Shown here in pieces: positions 8,901-17,802 of a stretch of 64,000 nt of DNA. The notes beneath the pieces were generated by a model. That model did no database searches, was not told where the DNA came from, and saw only the letters and a program-made list of their open reading frames with translations. Within the stretch, counting starts at the first letter, position 1. Each line of letters opens with the position of its first letter. The translations under genes and the position numbers were made by a program. Location of the stretch: the NCBI GenBank assembly GCA_036262035.1, contig DATAJS010000032.1, forward strand, positions 1-64,000, in the 5' to 3' direction. This DNA comes from Burkholderiales bacterium (lineage in GTDB: Bacteria > Pseudomonadota > Gammaproteobacteria > Burkholderiales > SG8-41).

Positions 8901-9617
8901 ATGGAACGAATAGACACGACCGGCAGAATCTCGGATACCGTCTACGGCATCCTGCGTAACGCCATCCTCTCGCACGAGTTGAAGTCGGGAGAGTCGCTCA
9001 GCATTCCGGAACTCGCGCGTAAGCTGGGCGTCTCGCGGACGCCAGTTCGCGACGCGGTTCTTCAGTTGGTAGCCGAAGGGTTAGCCGCAAGCGAGCCCAG
9101 AAAAGGTGCCACGGTACTGCACCCGGACGAAGAATCGCTTCTCGCGATTCACGAGGTGCGCGAAGTGCTGGAGGGGCTTTCTGTCAGGCGCGCGGCCCAG
9201 GCGATCAGTGCGTCGCAAATTCGACGTCTGGATCAAATTCTCAAGAACCAGGCAAAAGCCGTTGGGCAGAGCGATGTCACGCTTTTTTCGAGCACCGATG
9301 AGGCATTCCACGAGCTCATCGCGGACGTGAATCCCGAGCCTCGCCTCTCGCAGTTCCTGCGAATTCTGCGCGATCAGATGCAGTTGGCAGTCACCGTGGC
9401 CACCGCGAACCCCCAACACCTGCGCGAAGCCCACCGGGAGCACGTCGCGATCTTCAGTGCGCTGTCGAAACAAGATGCGAAAGCGGCGGAGCGCGCGATG
9501 CGGCTGCACATTTCACGTTCACGAGCCCGTGTCGCCAGTGCGCTGGCGGGCCCGGCTCTGAACACGGGGTCCGCACGCTCGGAAACGCCGCAAAATGCAC
9601 GCAGGCGTAAGGGATGA
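8901..9617 (+). CDS. GntR-family regulator with FCD ligand domain
   Basis: 238 residues. N-terminal winged helix (residues 8-75) with the typical SIPELARKLGVSRTPVRDAV recognition region, then an FCD all-helical domain (about 85-215) in which D (STDEAFHELI) and later His residues (HREHVAIF, RLHISR) are the metal/ligand positions. It is divergent from the aminotransferase-M24-Bug operon and likely represses it in response to a carboxylate metabolite (inference). The C-terminal ~25 residues are low-complexity. Confidence 0.9.
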   Translation: MERIDTTGRISDTVYGILRNAILSHELKSGESLSIPELARKLGVSRTPVRDAVLQLVAEGLAASEPRKGATVLHPDEESLLAIHEVREVLEGLSVRRAAQAISASQIRRLDQILKNQAKAVGQSDVTLFSSTDEAFHELIADVNPEPRLSQFLRILRDQMQLAVTVATANPQHLREAHREHVAIFSALSKQDAKAAERAMRLHISRSRARVASALAGPALNTGSARSETPQNARRRKG

Positions 9618-9689
9618 TCCTTCAGCCATCTCGATCTACCTCGTCTAGCGTGATGCCGGCAGTGCCAATCACAGTGTCCGTGAGCGTAG

Positions 9690-10327
9690 AGACGGGAACG
9701 TTGGCGTGCCGCCCGGCCACTGCCCCACCTCAGCAGAGATGACCGACTGGCCTGCGCCGTCCCGGAACATGCGCGTGAAGAGGATGGCAGAGTGCGCGGG
9801 CATTCCGACGGCCAGGCGACGCAATTCGTCCATGCTCAAACCGTCTAAGATGTCGGCGGATACACGCCCGCGCGCCGCCTCCGCTGCAGCACGCGCACGC
9901 TGGATCGCACGGCGATCGACGGCAGCTGTCCCCCCGACGATAACGATGCGCCGCAAATCGGGATGGAGCCTCAGCACGAGCTCCATCGTTGCACCCGCGT
10001 TCTGGCGTTGCGCGAACCCGCTCACGAGGGGCCTAGGCCGCGCATGTCGAGGTCTTCCTCGGTAAGACCGACAACGACGAGAATCACGACGTCCGGCGGA
10101 TCGCGCGCATATTTGGCGTTCAGATATTCGGTGAAAATCTGCTGCGAGCGCTCCGGCTGCATCCGGATAACGTCAAGGTTCTCGGCGTGCGTCTCGGTAC
10201 GCACCTTCAGTGCGCCCAGCGCTTTGAGTATGAGCTGGTCGACGAGGACGAACCCGGGCGCGAGGCGGCTCTCGGTGGAGATGATTAGCACCCGGCACCC
10301 GATTCTGGCTGGCGCACCGGAGGCCAC
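9690..10327 (-). pseudogene. Broken ABC-type substrate-binding domain (pfam04392-like)
   Basis: Two minus-strand frames form one protein: CRVLIISTESRLAPGFVLVD ... KYARDPPDVVILV in one frame, then VSGFAQRQNAGATMELVLR ... MFRDGAGQ in another. The junction near 10024 is mended by adding one C (GGCCCC-TCG to GGCCCCCTCG), so a 1-base deletion split it. Compared with related domains, which I recall at the N-terminus of some hybrid sensor kinases, about 20 residues are also missing after VVIL, and the C-terminus is gone past about 9700. A dead relic at the edge of repeat copy B. Confidence 0.75.
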
Positions 10328-10396
10328 TATGCTGCACGAAGCTCACGCGGGGACTGGAACTAGGCATGTGCGCAGGTTTTGAGCGCGCTACGTTGC

Positions 10397-10627
10397 GCCA
10401 CTCGAAAGCAGGCCCATTGTCACGGGGTTTTACATGGTGTCGCCTGGACGCAGCTTGAACACGCCTGAGCGACAAGCACATACTCACATCGGCACGACGA
10501 ACGTCCTTCAACAGGACAGGAGGCGCTGCACGACACCTAACGCAGTAAGCCTCGATCACAAGATCGATGTTCGCGCTCGAAAGTTCTTCGAAAAATCGGA
10601 CGCGCGGTAAGCGGAGGCGCGCTAGCG
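10397..10627 (+). repeat. Dispersed repeat copy B (left module only)
   Basis: Matches the left modules at 2743, 43307 and 57436: GCCACTCGAAAGCA, TGGTGTCGCCTGGACGCAGC, GAGCGACAAGCACATACTCA and finally GGAGGCGCGCTAGCG. It stops exactly within the palindrome, after which arnD sequence begins. The right module expected next is absent here but is found alone at 31916. Confidence 0.85.
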
Positions 10628-10629
10628 TG

Positions 10630-11238
10630 GGCAGCGTAGTGGGAATTTGCACGCACGCGCCGCTCGCAACGGACACCTCGGGCACGAACGGATGCGAGCC
10701 CCGCACGTCGGACGCGCACTCGAAACCCATGGCGGCTTCCAGCCCGAACGCGGCTTCATTCATCTGCCAGCCCGCGGCACCGTGAACGCCCGGCGCTTCG
10801 CCGAAGATCTCACCGAAGGCGTCTATGCCGCACTGCAGCTCGTGCCGCGACCAGCTGGCATCGCGCCGCGCCACGAAATCCTTGCCACTTCACGTGATCG
10901 TAGGCGTGCAGGCCGACGTCGAAGCCGTCCGTGCGCACGTGCCGCATGAGCGCCGCACACGCTCGGCCGATGTGCGGCCCGGGAAGCAGTGTCCCGTAGA
11001 GCAGCGTGCGCAGCCCGTAGTGCGACAGCACCGATGTCCGCGAGACTTTGCGGACCAAGCCCGGTTTAAGCACACGGCGCAGCGCCCGGCCGGTATGGTC
11101 GGGGCCGAAGCTGAACAGAAAAGTGGCCTGAGCGCCGATGTCGCCGAGAAAGCGCGCGATCGCCGGCACGCCTTCGCGCGTACCGCGCAGCGTGTCCACG
11201 TCGATCTTGAGCGCGAGCAGCGGCTTCGCCGCAATCAC
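10630..11238 (-). pseudogene. Truncated, frameshifted arnD-like polysaccharide deacetylase
   Basis: The minus strand reads LALKIDVDTLRGTREGVPA, the catalytic start of ArnD-type deformylases, through DHTGRALRR, LLYGTLLPGP and GLHAYDHVKWQ. Near 10870 the frame shifts and continues as RHELQCGIDAFGEIFGEAP ... IPTTLPTL, where it meets the palindrome end of repeat B and stops. ArnD removes the formyl group from undecaprenyl-phosphate-formamido-arabinose for lipid A modification; here the gene cannot make a full enzyme. Confidence 0.8.
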
Positions 11239-11475
11239 ACCGCGCTCCGCCTCCGGTGCGGTGTCGGTTCTGCCGTCATCGCGAGGTGCGGCGCGCCCAT
11301 GAGATCGTGCAACGCCGGCAACTCCGGGCCGTAATCCTCGAAGAGCCGCATCAGCGTCTCTTCCATGCCCACGCGGGGTGTCCAGTCGAGATCCGCGCAG
11401 GCGGTGTCGATCTGCGGCCTGCGGTTCAGCATGTCCTGGGTTGCATGCGGACGCCTGAATCCCGTGAGCGCATCG
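11235..11475 (-). pseudogene. C-terminal remnant of an ArnA-like epimerase/decarboxylase
   Basis: Reading on the minus strand: ALTGFRRPHATQDMLNRRPQ followed by CADLDWTPRVGMEETLMRLF, the end of the NAD-dependent decarboxylase domain found in ArnA. Its stop overlaps the arnD-like start, the order seen in arn operons. Sequence upstream of about 11480 is lost, so only ~75 residues remain. Confidence 0.65.
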
Positions 11476-11502
11476 TGCGCTCGTGATGGTTGGTGTCGAT
11501 CC

Positions 11503-12492
11503 CTACGGCCGAAGGCCGAGCGTCTTTATGATCTTTCCGAACTCCTGGAGCTCGCGCCGGATCTTCGCTTTGAACTGTTCGGGCGTGCTCGCTACCGGGT
11601 CGGAGCCGAGCAGGGTGAGCTTCTGGCGGGTGTCGTTCTCCTTGAGCAGCTTCGCCGTTTCGGCGTAGAGGTGCTCGACGATTGCGTGCGGGGTCGCCGC
11701 GGGCGCCAGCAGCCCCTGCCACACGCTCACGTCGATCCCGTTGACGCCGGCCTCGCTGAATGTCTGGACCTCCGGCAGATACGGCAGACGCGCGGGCGCC
11801 GATGTGGCGAGAACTTTCAGCTTGCCGCTTTTCAGCTGCGGAATCGTCGCGGTGGCCGTCGCGAAAGCGACCTGTATTTCTCCCGACAGCAGCGCGACCT
11901 GGACTGCGGCGCCGCCTTTATAGCTCACGGAGACCAGACTCTTCGCGATGTCCGTGCGGTGCTTGAAGATCTCAGTCGCGAGGTGGGTGGCGCTGCCGAT
12001 CTGCGTATAGCCCGAGGTCAGCGTACCCGGCTTCGCCTTGCACAGCGCGATCAGCTCCTTGACCGAGCTCGCCGGGACCGAGGTGTTCACCACCAGCATC
12101 AGCGGCTGGTTCGCGATCTCGGTGATCGGCGCGAAATCCTTGACCGGGTCGTAAGGCAGCTTCGGCTGGAGAAACGGTGCGGTCGTGAACGTCGCATAGA
12201 CGAAGAGGATCGTGTGGCCGTCGGGCTGCGCGTGCGCAACCAGCTCGGAAGCGATGATTCCGCCGGCGCCCGGACGATTGTCGACGACGACCGGCTTGTC
12301 GAATACCAGCGTCAGACCGTTGGCGACAAGACGCGCGACGCTGTCGTTGCTCGCGCCCGGCGCGGACGGCACGAGCAGGCGAATCGGCCGCAGCGGATAG
12401 TCGGCGCGTTGCGCGGCGTGGGTCGGCTGGGACGGGAGCAGCGCCGCGGCGGCTGCAAAACCAGCGTGCGCGGCAAATCGGATCGGCAGCAT
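11503..12492 (-). CDS. Bug/TctC-family solute-binding protein, last of the UGSC array
   Basis: 329 residues from MLPIRFAAHAG (12492), which opens a Sec signal peptide; the longer frame upstream overlaps the MaoC gene and is not used. Bug motifs present: YPLRPIRLLVPSAPG, VVDNRPGAGG, LPYDPVKDFAPI. Last gene of the array, 11 bp after a MaoC-like hydratase and an acyl-CoA synthetase, suggesting its ligand is activated to a CoA thioester (inference). Confidence 0.92.
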   Translation of the reverse strand: MLPIRFAAHAGFAAAAALLPSQPTHAAQRADYPLRPIRLLVPSAPGASNDSVARLVANGLTLVFDKPVVVDNRPGAGGIIASELVAHAQPDGHTILFVYATFTTAPFLQPKLPYDPVKDFAPITEIANQPLMLVVNTSVPASSVKELIALCKAKPGTLTSGYTQIGSATHLATEIFKHRTDIAKSLVSVSYKGGAAVQVALLSGEIQVAFATATATIPQLKSGKLKVLATSAPARLPYLPEVQTFSEAGVNGIDVSVWQGLLAPAATPHAIVEHLYAETAKLLKENDTRQKLTLLGSDPVASTPEQFKAKIRRELQEFGKIIKTLGLRP

Positions 12493-12503
12493 GGGCTCGC
12501 GTC

Positions 12504-12998
12504 CTAATAAAAAAATCGACCGACCTTGACGGCGGTCAGCCACGGTTTTTCCTGCCCCTCGACTTCGAGCCGGAACTCGACCTGCACGCGCAGCGAGCCG
12601 TCCGGCCGCTCCTCGACGCCGAGCAGGCGCGACAGCGCGCGCACGCGTGAGCCCGTGCGCAGCGGCTCGAGGAACCGGATGCGGTCCCATCCCTGGTTGA
12701 GCGAATACTTGCGCGGATAGCGGCCATACGCCGAGACGCTGCGGCTCAGACGCGGCAGGAGCGCGATGCCCATGTTGCCCGGCGCGATCGTCTTTCCGAA
12801 CTTCGACTTTGCGGCACGCTCGGGATCGGTGTGCAGCCAGCCGGTCTCGCCGCTGATCGCGATGAATTCGTCGATCAGCTTCTGATCGATCGTGAACCAG
12901 TCGCCCGGCGCCGAGTCCTGCCCGACTTCCTTCCGCATGGCTGCGAGCACATCGTCCTTCGACGGTGCTTCCTTCGTTGTCGCTTCTTTCGTTGTCAT
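12504..12998 (-). CDS. MaoC-like hotdog dehydratase/hydratase
   Basis: 164 residues with an N-terminal low-complexity Thr/Lys/Glu stretch, then a single hotdog domain: WFTIDQKLIDEFIAISGE, WLHTDPERAAKSKFGKTIAP and LSRLLGVEE. The Asp/His pair (D near HTDP, H in LHTD) matches the hydratase-2 type motif loosely. Expected reaction: hydration or dehydration of a 2-enoyl-CoA. Only 3 bp separate it from the acyl-CoA synthetase, supporting co-function in CoA-ester metabolism. Confidence 0.85.
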   Translation of the reverse strand: MTTKEATTKEAPSKDDVLAAMRKEVGQDSAPGDWFTIDQKLIDEFIAISGETGWLHTDPERAAKSKFGKTIAPGNMGIALLPRLSRSVSAYGRYPRKYSLNQGWDRIRFLEPLRTGSRVRALSRLLGVEERPDGSLRVQVEFRLEVEGQEKPWLTAVKVGRFFY

Positions 12999-13001
12999 TG
13001 G

Positions 13002-15122
13002 CTACCTCAGGACGATCAGTGCGTCCGCGGCGGCTACACCGCCGCCCTCCGGACGCACCAGAACGGGGTTGATATCCATTTCCGCGAGACGGTCGCGCAA
13101 CAGCCATGCGAGCTCGGACACGCGCGCGAGAGTCTGCGCGAGGGCTTCGGTGTCGCGCGCAGGCTGGCCTCTGAGCCCGCCGAAAAGCGCGGCCCCGCGC
13201 AGCTCGCCGATCATCTCGCGCGCGGTCTGCAGGTCGAACGGGGCGATCCGGTAGGTCGTGTCGCGCAGCGTCTCCGCGAAGATGCCGCCGAGGCCGAACG
13301 CGACGACCGGGCCGAACGCGGGATCGTTGACCACGCCGACGATGGTCTCGATGCCGTCCGCAACCATCTCGGAAACGAGGACGCCCGCGAGCTTCGCCTG
13401 CGGCGCCGCTTTGCGGGCGTTGGCCACGACCTCCGCCGCAGCGGCGGCGAGCTCCTCGTCGCCCTCCACATTGAGCTTCACCGCACCGATGTCGGTCTTG
13501 TGCGCGATATCGCTGGAGGCGATCTTCACCGCAGCCGGAAACCGCATCCCGTCCGGCAGCGCAGTGACCTTGGAATCGACACGCAGCAGCACGTCGCGCG
13601 TCACGGCGATGCCGAATTCGGCGAGGATGCGCTTGGCTGCGTGCTCGTCGAGCGATCCCGGCAGGTCCGGCAGCGCAGGCCGCGGGCGCTCCGGCGGGCG
13701 ATATTCCGCGGCCAGCCTGTCCTTGCGCTCGCGCGCGATGCTGAAGTCGGCGATTGCACGCATCACAGCCGCCATGCGGCGCGGCGTCGCGTAGACCGGA
13801 ATGTTCGCGCTCTTCAGCACCGCCCGGCCGTCGACGGTCATCGCCGGCGGCAGCGCCGAGAACGTGTAGATCGGCTTCTCGAAGGGATTGCTGGAGGCGA
13901 CGATCGCTTCCGAAGAGCTGACCAGGTTAGGCCCGCCGGCGGTCGCCATGAACAGACCCAACTGGTCGATTCCCGGATCGGCGAGCAGCGCTTCGATGCA
14001 ATTGCGGAAGCGCTCGGCGTTCGCTTTCTTGTGAAAGCCGGCGGTGCAATCCACCGGGTTGTTGATCGACGCTATGCTCGGCAGGTTCTCCCTGAGCACC
14101 GAGCGCGTGTGCTCGGTGAGGGCGCCGAGCGTGAGCCCGTGATCGTCGGCCGCATCGGAGAAGCTCACGAGCGATCCGCCCGAGCCGCTCATCACCGCGA
14201 CCCTGCGCCCGCTCGTGAAACGTCCGCCGACCAGACCCTGCAGGATGTCCACCGCATCGCCGATGTCGCGCGCTTCGATCACCCCGCACTGCCTGAACGC
14301 CGCTTTGTAGACGTCGTAGGAAGCGGTCATGAACGCCGTATGCGACGCTGCCGCGCGCTTGCCCTGGCTCGTATTGCCCGCTTTCACGACGAGCAGCGGC
14401 TTGCCCGCGGCGAGCGCGCGGCGCGCAGCGGCCATGAAGGCTCGTCCGTCCTGCACGCCTTCGAGGTACGCGAGGATCACTTTGGTCTCGGCGTCGTCGA
14501 CGAACGCGTCGATGAGCTCGGTCACCTTGATATCGCTTTCGCCGCCACTCGCCACGAGGTACCGGAAGCCGATGCCCACGCTCGACGCCTGGATCACCAT
14601 GCTGTTGCCGAAACCGCCGCTCTGGATCACCGCCGATACCGGCCCGGGCTGCAGATCCGGCGGACGCGTGATGCTGCCGAAGCTGCCGTACACCCGGTCG
14701 TGTATGTTCACGTAGCCGAGGCAGTTGGGGCCGATGATGCGCATGTTCCCGGCGCGCGCGGCGTCCAGCATCCTTCGCTCCAGCGCCTCGCCTTCGGGTC
14801 CCATCTCGCGGAATCCGCCGCCGACCACGACGGCGTAGCCGATCTTCCTGCGGCCGCACTGTTCCAATGCGCCGGGGACGAGCGCGGCCGGCAGCGCGAT
14901 GACTGCGACGTCGCACGGCCCGTCGATGTCGTCGATCGAGGCGAAGCACTTCTGCTCGCCGATGCGCTCGTATTTCGGATTCACCGGGTAGATCCGGCCT
15001 TGGTAGCCGTGACGCTCGAGCGCATCGACGGTCTGGCGGCCCGGCCGCGTGATGTCGGTGTTGGCTCCGACCACGGCGATGCCCCGCGGATTGAACATGC
15101 GGAAAAAAGTCGATTCGCTCAT
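13002..15122 (-). CDS. NDP-forming acetate--CoA ligase-type acyl-CoA synthetase (fused alpha-beta)
   Basis: 706 residues. N-terminal CoA-binding Rossmann domain (1-130, GIAVVGANTDITRPGRQTV), succinyl-CoA-ligase-like domains (150-450, with GPNCLGYVN and MSGSGGSLVSF) and a C-terminal ATP-grasp domain (480-700, AVKIASSDIAHKTDIGAVKL). Such enzymes make acyl-CoA from acid, CoA and ATP with ADP release through a phosphohistidine. ATGA overlap with the upstream hotdog gene. Substrate is probably the acid brought in by neighbouring Bug proteins (inference). Confidence 0.92.
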   Translation of the reverse strand: MSESTFFRMFNPRGIAVVGANTDITRPGRQTVDALERHGYQGRIYPVNPKYERIGEQKCFASIDDIDGPCDVAVIALPAALVPGALEQCGRRKIGYAVVVGGGFREMGPEGEALERRMLDAARAGNMRIIGPNCLGYVNIHDRVYGSFGSITRPPDLQPGPVSAVIQSGGFGNSMVIQASSVGIGFRYLVASGGESDIKVTELIDAFVDDAETKVILAYLEGVQDGRAFMAAARRALAAGKPLLVVKAGNTSQGKRAAASHTAFMTASYDVYKAAFRQCGVIEARDIGDAVDILQGLVGGRFTSGRRVAVMSGSGGSLVSFSDAADDHGLTLGALTEHTRSVLRENLPSIASINNPVDCTAGFHKKANAERFRNCIEALLADPGIDQLGLFMATAGGPNLVSSSEAIVASSNPFEKPIYTFSALPPAMTVDGRAVLKSANIPVYATPRRMAAVMRAIADFSIARERKDRLAAEYRPPERPRPALPDLPGSLDEHAAKRILAEFGIAVTRDVLLRVDSKVTALPDGMRFPAAVKIASSDIAHKTDIGAVKLNVEGDEELAAAAAEVVANARKAAPQAKLAGVLVSEMVADGIETIVGVVNDPAFGPVVAFGLGGIFAETLRDTTYRIAPFDLQTAREMIGELRGAALFGGLRGQPARDTEALAQTLARVSELAWLLRDRLAEMDINPVLVRPEGGGVAAADALIVLR

Positions 15123-15976
15123 TTGAGCGCCGCCGGCGCGGCTTCAGCGCCGCGCAGTTTGATGATCTGGTGATGGAAGATTTCCGCGCAGACTTCGCCG
15201 CGGCTGCGCACGGCGCAGTAAACCGTGAGCCAGTGGTTCTGTTTCTTCTCCCACTTGTCGATCGGCACGGTGAGGACCTGCACCGGGTCGCCGACGCGCA
15301 GCATGCGGCGGATCACCGCTTTGCCCGAGCTGTGCACCGCGCTCTCACCGATGAACTGGTTGTTGTACCCGAGCTGCACCTGGCGCAGGACGTGCGCGGG
15401 GTGCAGCGGCGGGCGCTCGCCTTCGCGGTATATCGCGAGATCGTCGCCGAGCACGCGAGTCCAGTGCGCGTTGTCTTCGGCGGTGAGAGTCGCATGCAGC
15501 GAGCGGTATGCCTTGCCGACGACGATGTTGTCCCACGTCCGCCGCAGCGTGACCGGCCCTTCCCACTCGTTGGGCGCAAGGTTCGCCGTGGGATCGAGCG
15601 GCGGAAACGGGTCCGGCACCGAGCTGGTGAGCTTCGCCGACACTTCGCCGCCGGCGGTTTCGTTGTACATCGTGACTTCGAATGCGCGCTCCGCCTCGCC
15701 GTCCGGCACCGCCAGCGTTTCGATGCGGATGCGGTCTCCCGCGCACACCGGCTTGATGAGCTTCACCTCGTTCACCGCGCGGCTCAGCCACGCTTCGCCG
15801 AGCGTGGCGACCAGCGCACGCGTCATGTAGCCGTAGAGGCCGACGCCGAGGACGAAAGCGCCGCGGAAACCGAGCTTCTGCGGCAGCGCATCCTCGTGCA
15901 TTCGATTGTTCGACTTGTGTTCGGGCTGCTGCGCCACCGCGTGGTACGGCACTCCGATTTCGTATTTCTGGGTCAT
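15119..15976 (-). CDS. Double-hotdog MaoC-type protein
   Basis: 285 residues with two hotdog halves (about 5-125 and 150-275). GFRGAFVLGVGLYGYMTRAL is the central helix of the first; NAHWTRVLGD and HPAHVLRQVQL lie in the second. GAGGAA ribosome site before the ATG at 15976. Likely binds or hydrates an acyl-CoA. Immediately downstream of the first UGSC selenoprotein gene (43-bp gap) and overlapping the acyl-CoA synthetase by 4 bp, so it belongs to the same unit. Confidence 0.8.
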   Translation of the reverse strand: MTQKYEIGVPYHAVAQQPEHKSNNRMHEDALPQKLGFRGAFVLGVGLYGYMTRALVATLGEAWLSRAVNEVKLIKPVCAGDRIRIETLAVPDGEAERAFEVTMYNETAGGEVSAKLTSSVPDPFPPLDPTANLAPNEWEGPVTLRRTWDNIVVGKAYRSLHATLTAEDNAHWTRVLGDDLAIYREGERPPLHPAHVLRQVQLGYNNQFIGESAVHSSGKAVIRRMLRVGDPVQVLTVPIDKWEKKQNHWLTVYCAVRSRGEVCAEIFHHQIIKLRGAEAAPAALK

Positions 15977-16019
15977 GCGTTCCTCTTCTTCGTAAGTCGA
16001 TGCCCGGATGCGCCTTTGC

Positions 16020-17759
16020 TCATCCGCGTAGACGCTCGAGCCAGTTTTCGGGCAGCACCACTTTCCTGCTGGTGCGGCTGCCTTGCGTGTTGTTCGACAT
16101 GTAACCGCGCGACTGATTGCGGTCGGCGTCCCCCGCCACGACGATGCCGATGTCCTCCGGGCGCACGATGAGCGGCACCGGCCGCTCCGGATCGTCCGAC
16201 GCCGCGTAATACGCCGGGAGCGTGCCTTCGCGCACCAGCTGTGCGAGATCCATGGTCCAGGCGCCGGTCTGGTAGGCGAAGTGCTTCATCAGAGACGCGG
16301 GAATCGTCGCGCCTTTCCAGATGAAGCGGCGCACCTCGTCCTTCGACCATTCGCGCGCGATCACTCTGGCGACACCCGGGCCGATCACGATCAGGGGAAA
16401 CCAGTAGCCGCGCTTGACGCCCGACTGCGCCCAGTACGCAAAGGTACGGCCGAGCACGTCGACGAACTGCTGCACGTGATTCACCGCGTTGTCGCCGGAG
16501 CTGTACACCGGCGGGCTCACGCAGTTCACGCTGGTGACGGTGACCACGCTGTCGTCCGGCGCGAAGCCGCTGTCCTCGCCGAACGAGCTCCAGCCGATCG
16601 CGCGCGCGCTCTCCTCGTCTTCCGCGAGCGCGACGAAAAAGCTCTGCGCGATGCTGCCTTTGTCGCCCGCGCCGGGCGGAATGCGGTAGCCGCAGATGTT
16701 GCGCATGTAAAGGCGCAGGAAGCGCCCGAGGCTGGTATTGGCCTGGCGCCCGACGCGCATCACGCCCTGTCCGCTGTTGAAATCGAGCTGCCTGACGATC
16801 GGGCCGCTCACGATGATCAGCGGCTCCCAGCCCGGCGTCGAGCCGGCATCCTCGATCCTGAAGTGCGGATCCGATATCGCTTCGATCAATGCAATGAGCA
16901 CCGGCATGTATTCGGGACGGCACCCCGACATGACCCCGTGCACCGCGATGCTGTAGATGCTCGCCTCACGGCCCTCCTGAGGCAGCACGCGTATCACGTC
17001 GTCGGCACCGCGGTCGGTGAATGCGAGGAACGCTTCGACACGCTCGCGCGTCGGCGGCACGATCGGCAGCCCGTCGGTCCACAAGTGCCGATAAAAATAA
17101 TCCTGGACTTCGTCGAAGCCGCCGCGCAGCACGACCTCCCACGGCCCCGGCTCCACGGCTTCGGGCTCGTCGGTGCTCCGCACGGCGCCGGTGAGACCGC
17201 TCAGCAGGCCGGGGACGAGGCTTTCCTCGACTTTGCGCCTGATCTCGTCTTCGCTGTCGACCATCGGAGGGCCCGGATAAACGCCCATGGGCAAAGGCAC
17301 GCCGAGGCCCTTCGCGACGGTCTGCGCCTGTTTCACGAAGCCCGAACCGATGATCGAGGCCGTCGGTATGCCGAGTTTTTCCACCAGAGCCGATACCCGC
17401 AACACGGCGGGCGTGCAGCTGCCTCAGGCCCCGATGCCGACGATCGCGGCGTCGACCCCGTGCGCCTTCAGCTTCTCCGGCAGAGCCGAGAGGATCTCGC
17501 GATCGCGGGCGCCGTAGAAGTTGCCGAACGCGCTCGGATCGACGAAACGCACGCGCGGAAACTTCGCCTTGATGTGCTCTCGTACCAGTGGATAGATCGT
17601 CTCGCCGCGAAAGATGCCGTCCCAGATCTCGCAGACGGTCTTGTCGTTCAAATCGGCGAGCCGCGGCGCACCGGCGGTGGTGCCCGCGTTCTTTCTGCTC
17701 AAGGGCGAAAGCACGGCGTAATGCGGCTCGGCCGGCTGCGTGGGATTCTTTGCGTTCAT
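16020..17759 (-). CDS. UGSC-motif selenoprotein with fused C-terminal domain (in-frame TGA read as Sec112)
   Basis: One frame from the ATG at 17759 (GGAG ribosome site) to 16020, interrupted only by TGA at 17426-17424. The codons around it read GIGA-U-GSCTPAVLR. Before it lies an alpha/beta region (RVRFVDPSAF, ALPEKL, DAAIVG); after it VEKLGIPTASI resembles the segment following the UxxC of GrdB-type reductase selenoproteins. From about residue 195 a second module follows (LWTDGLPIVPPTRERV, GCRPEYMPVLIALIEA, EPLIIVSGPIVRQL, DDSVVTVTSVN), homologous to the separate protein at 20909-22027. Total 579 residues. If UGA were a stop, a 111-residue fragment and an orphan without a good start would result. 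Function unknown; a Sec-Cys redox or reductive-cleavage role is inferred. Confidence 0.85.
17396..17426 (-). promoter_or_regulatory. Candidate bacterial SECIS of the first UGSC gene
   Basis: On the minus strand, 12 nt after the TGA (17426-17424), CCCGC (17411-17407) pairs with GCGGG (17400-17396) around a CGTGTT loop. Distance and G/U-rich loop suit SelB recognition as known for E. coli fdhF. Confidence 0.6.
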
Positions 17760-17802
17760 GATCGGTCTCCGGGACGATTCGATGAGGATTGCGCTGGCGC
17801 GT

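Noticed and set aside
11503-13107. A 534-residue minus-strand frame including the Bug gene
   Set aside because: The upstream part lies over the MaoC gene in another frame and is Arg-rich shadow; the signal peptide starts at 12492.
13002-15173. Long plus-strand open frame (780 codons) at 12831-15173
   Set aside because: Mirror frame of the minus-strand acyl-CoA synthetase; its Arg/His-rich composition is typical of antisense shadows in high-GC DNA.
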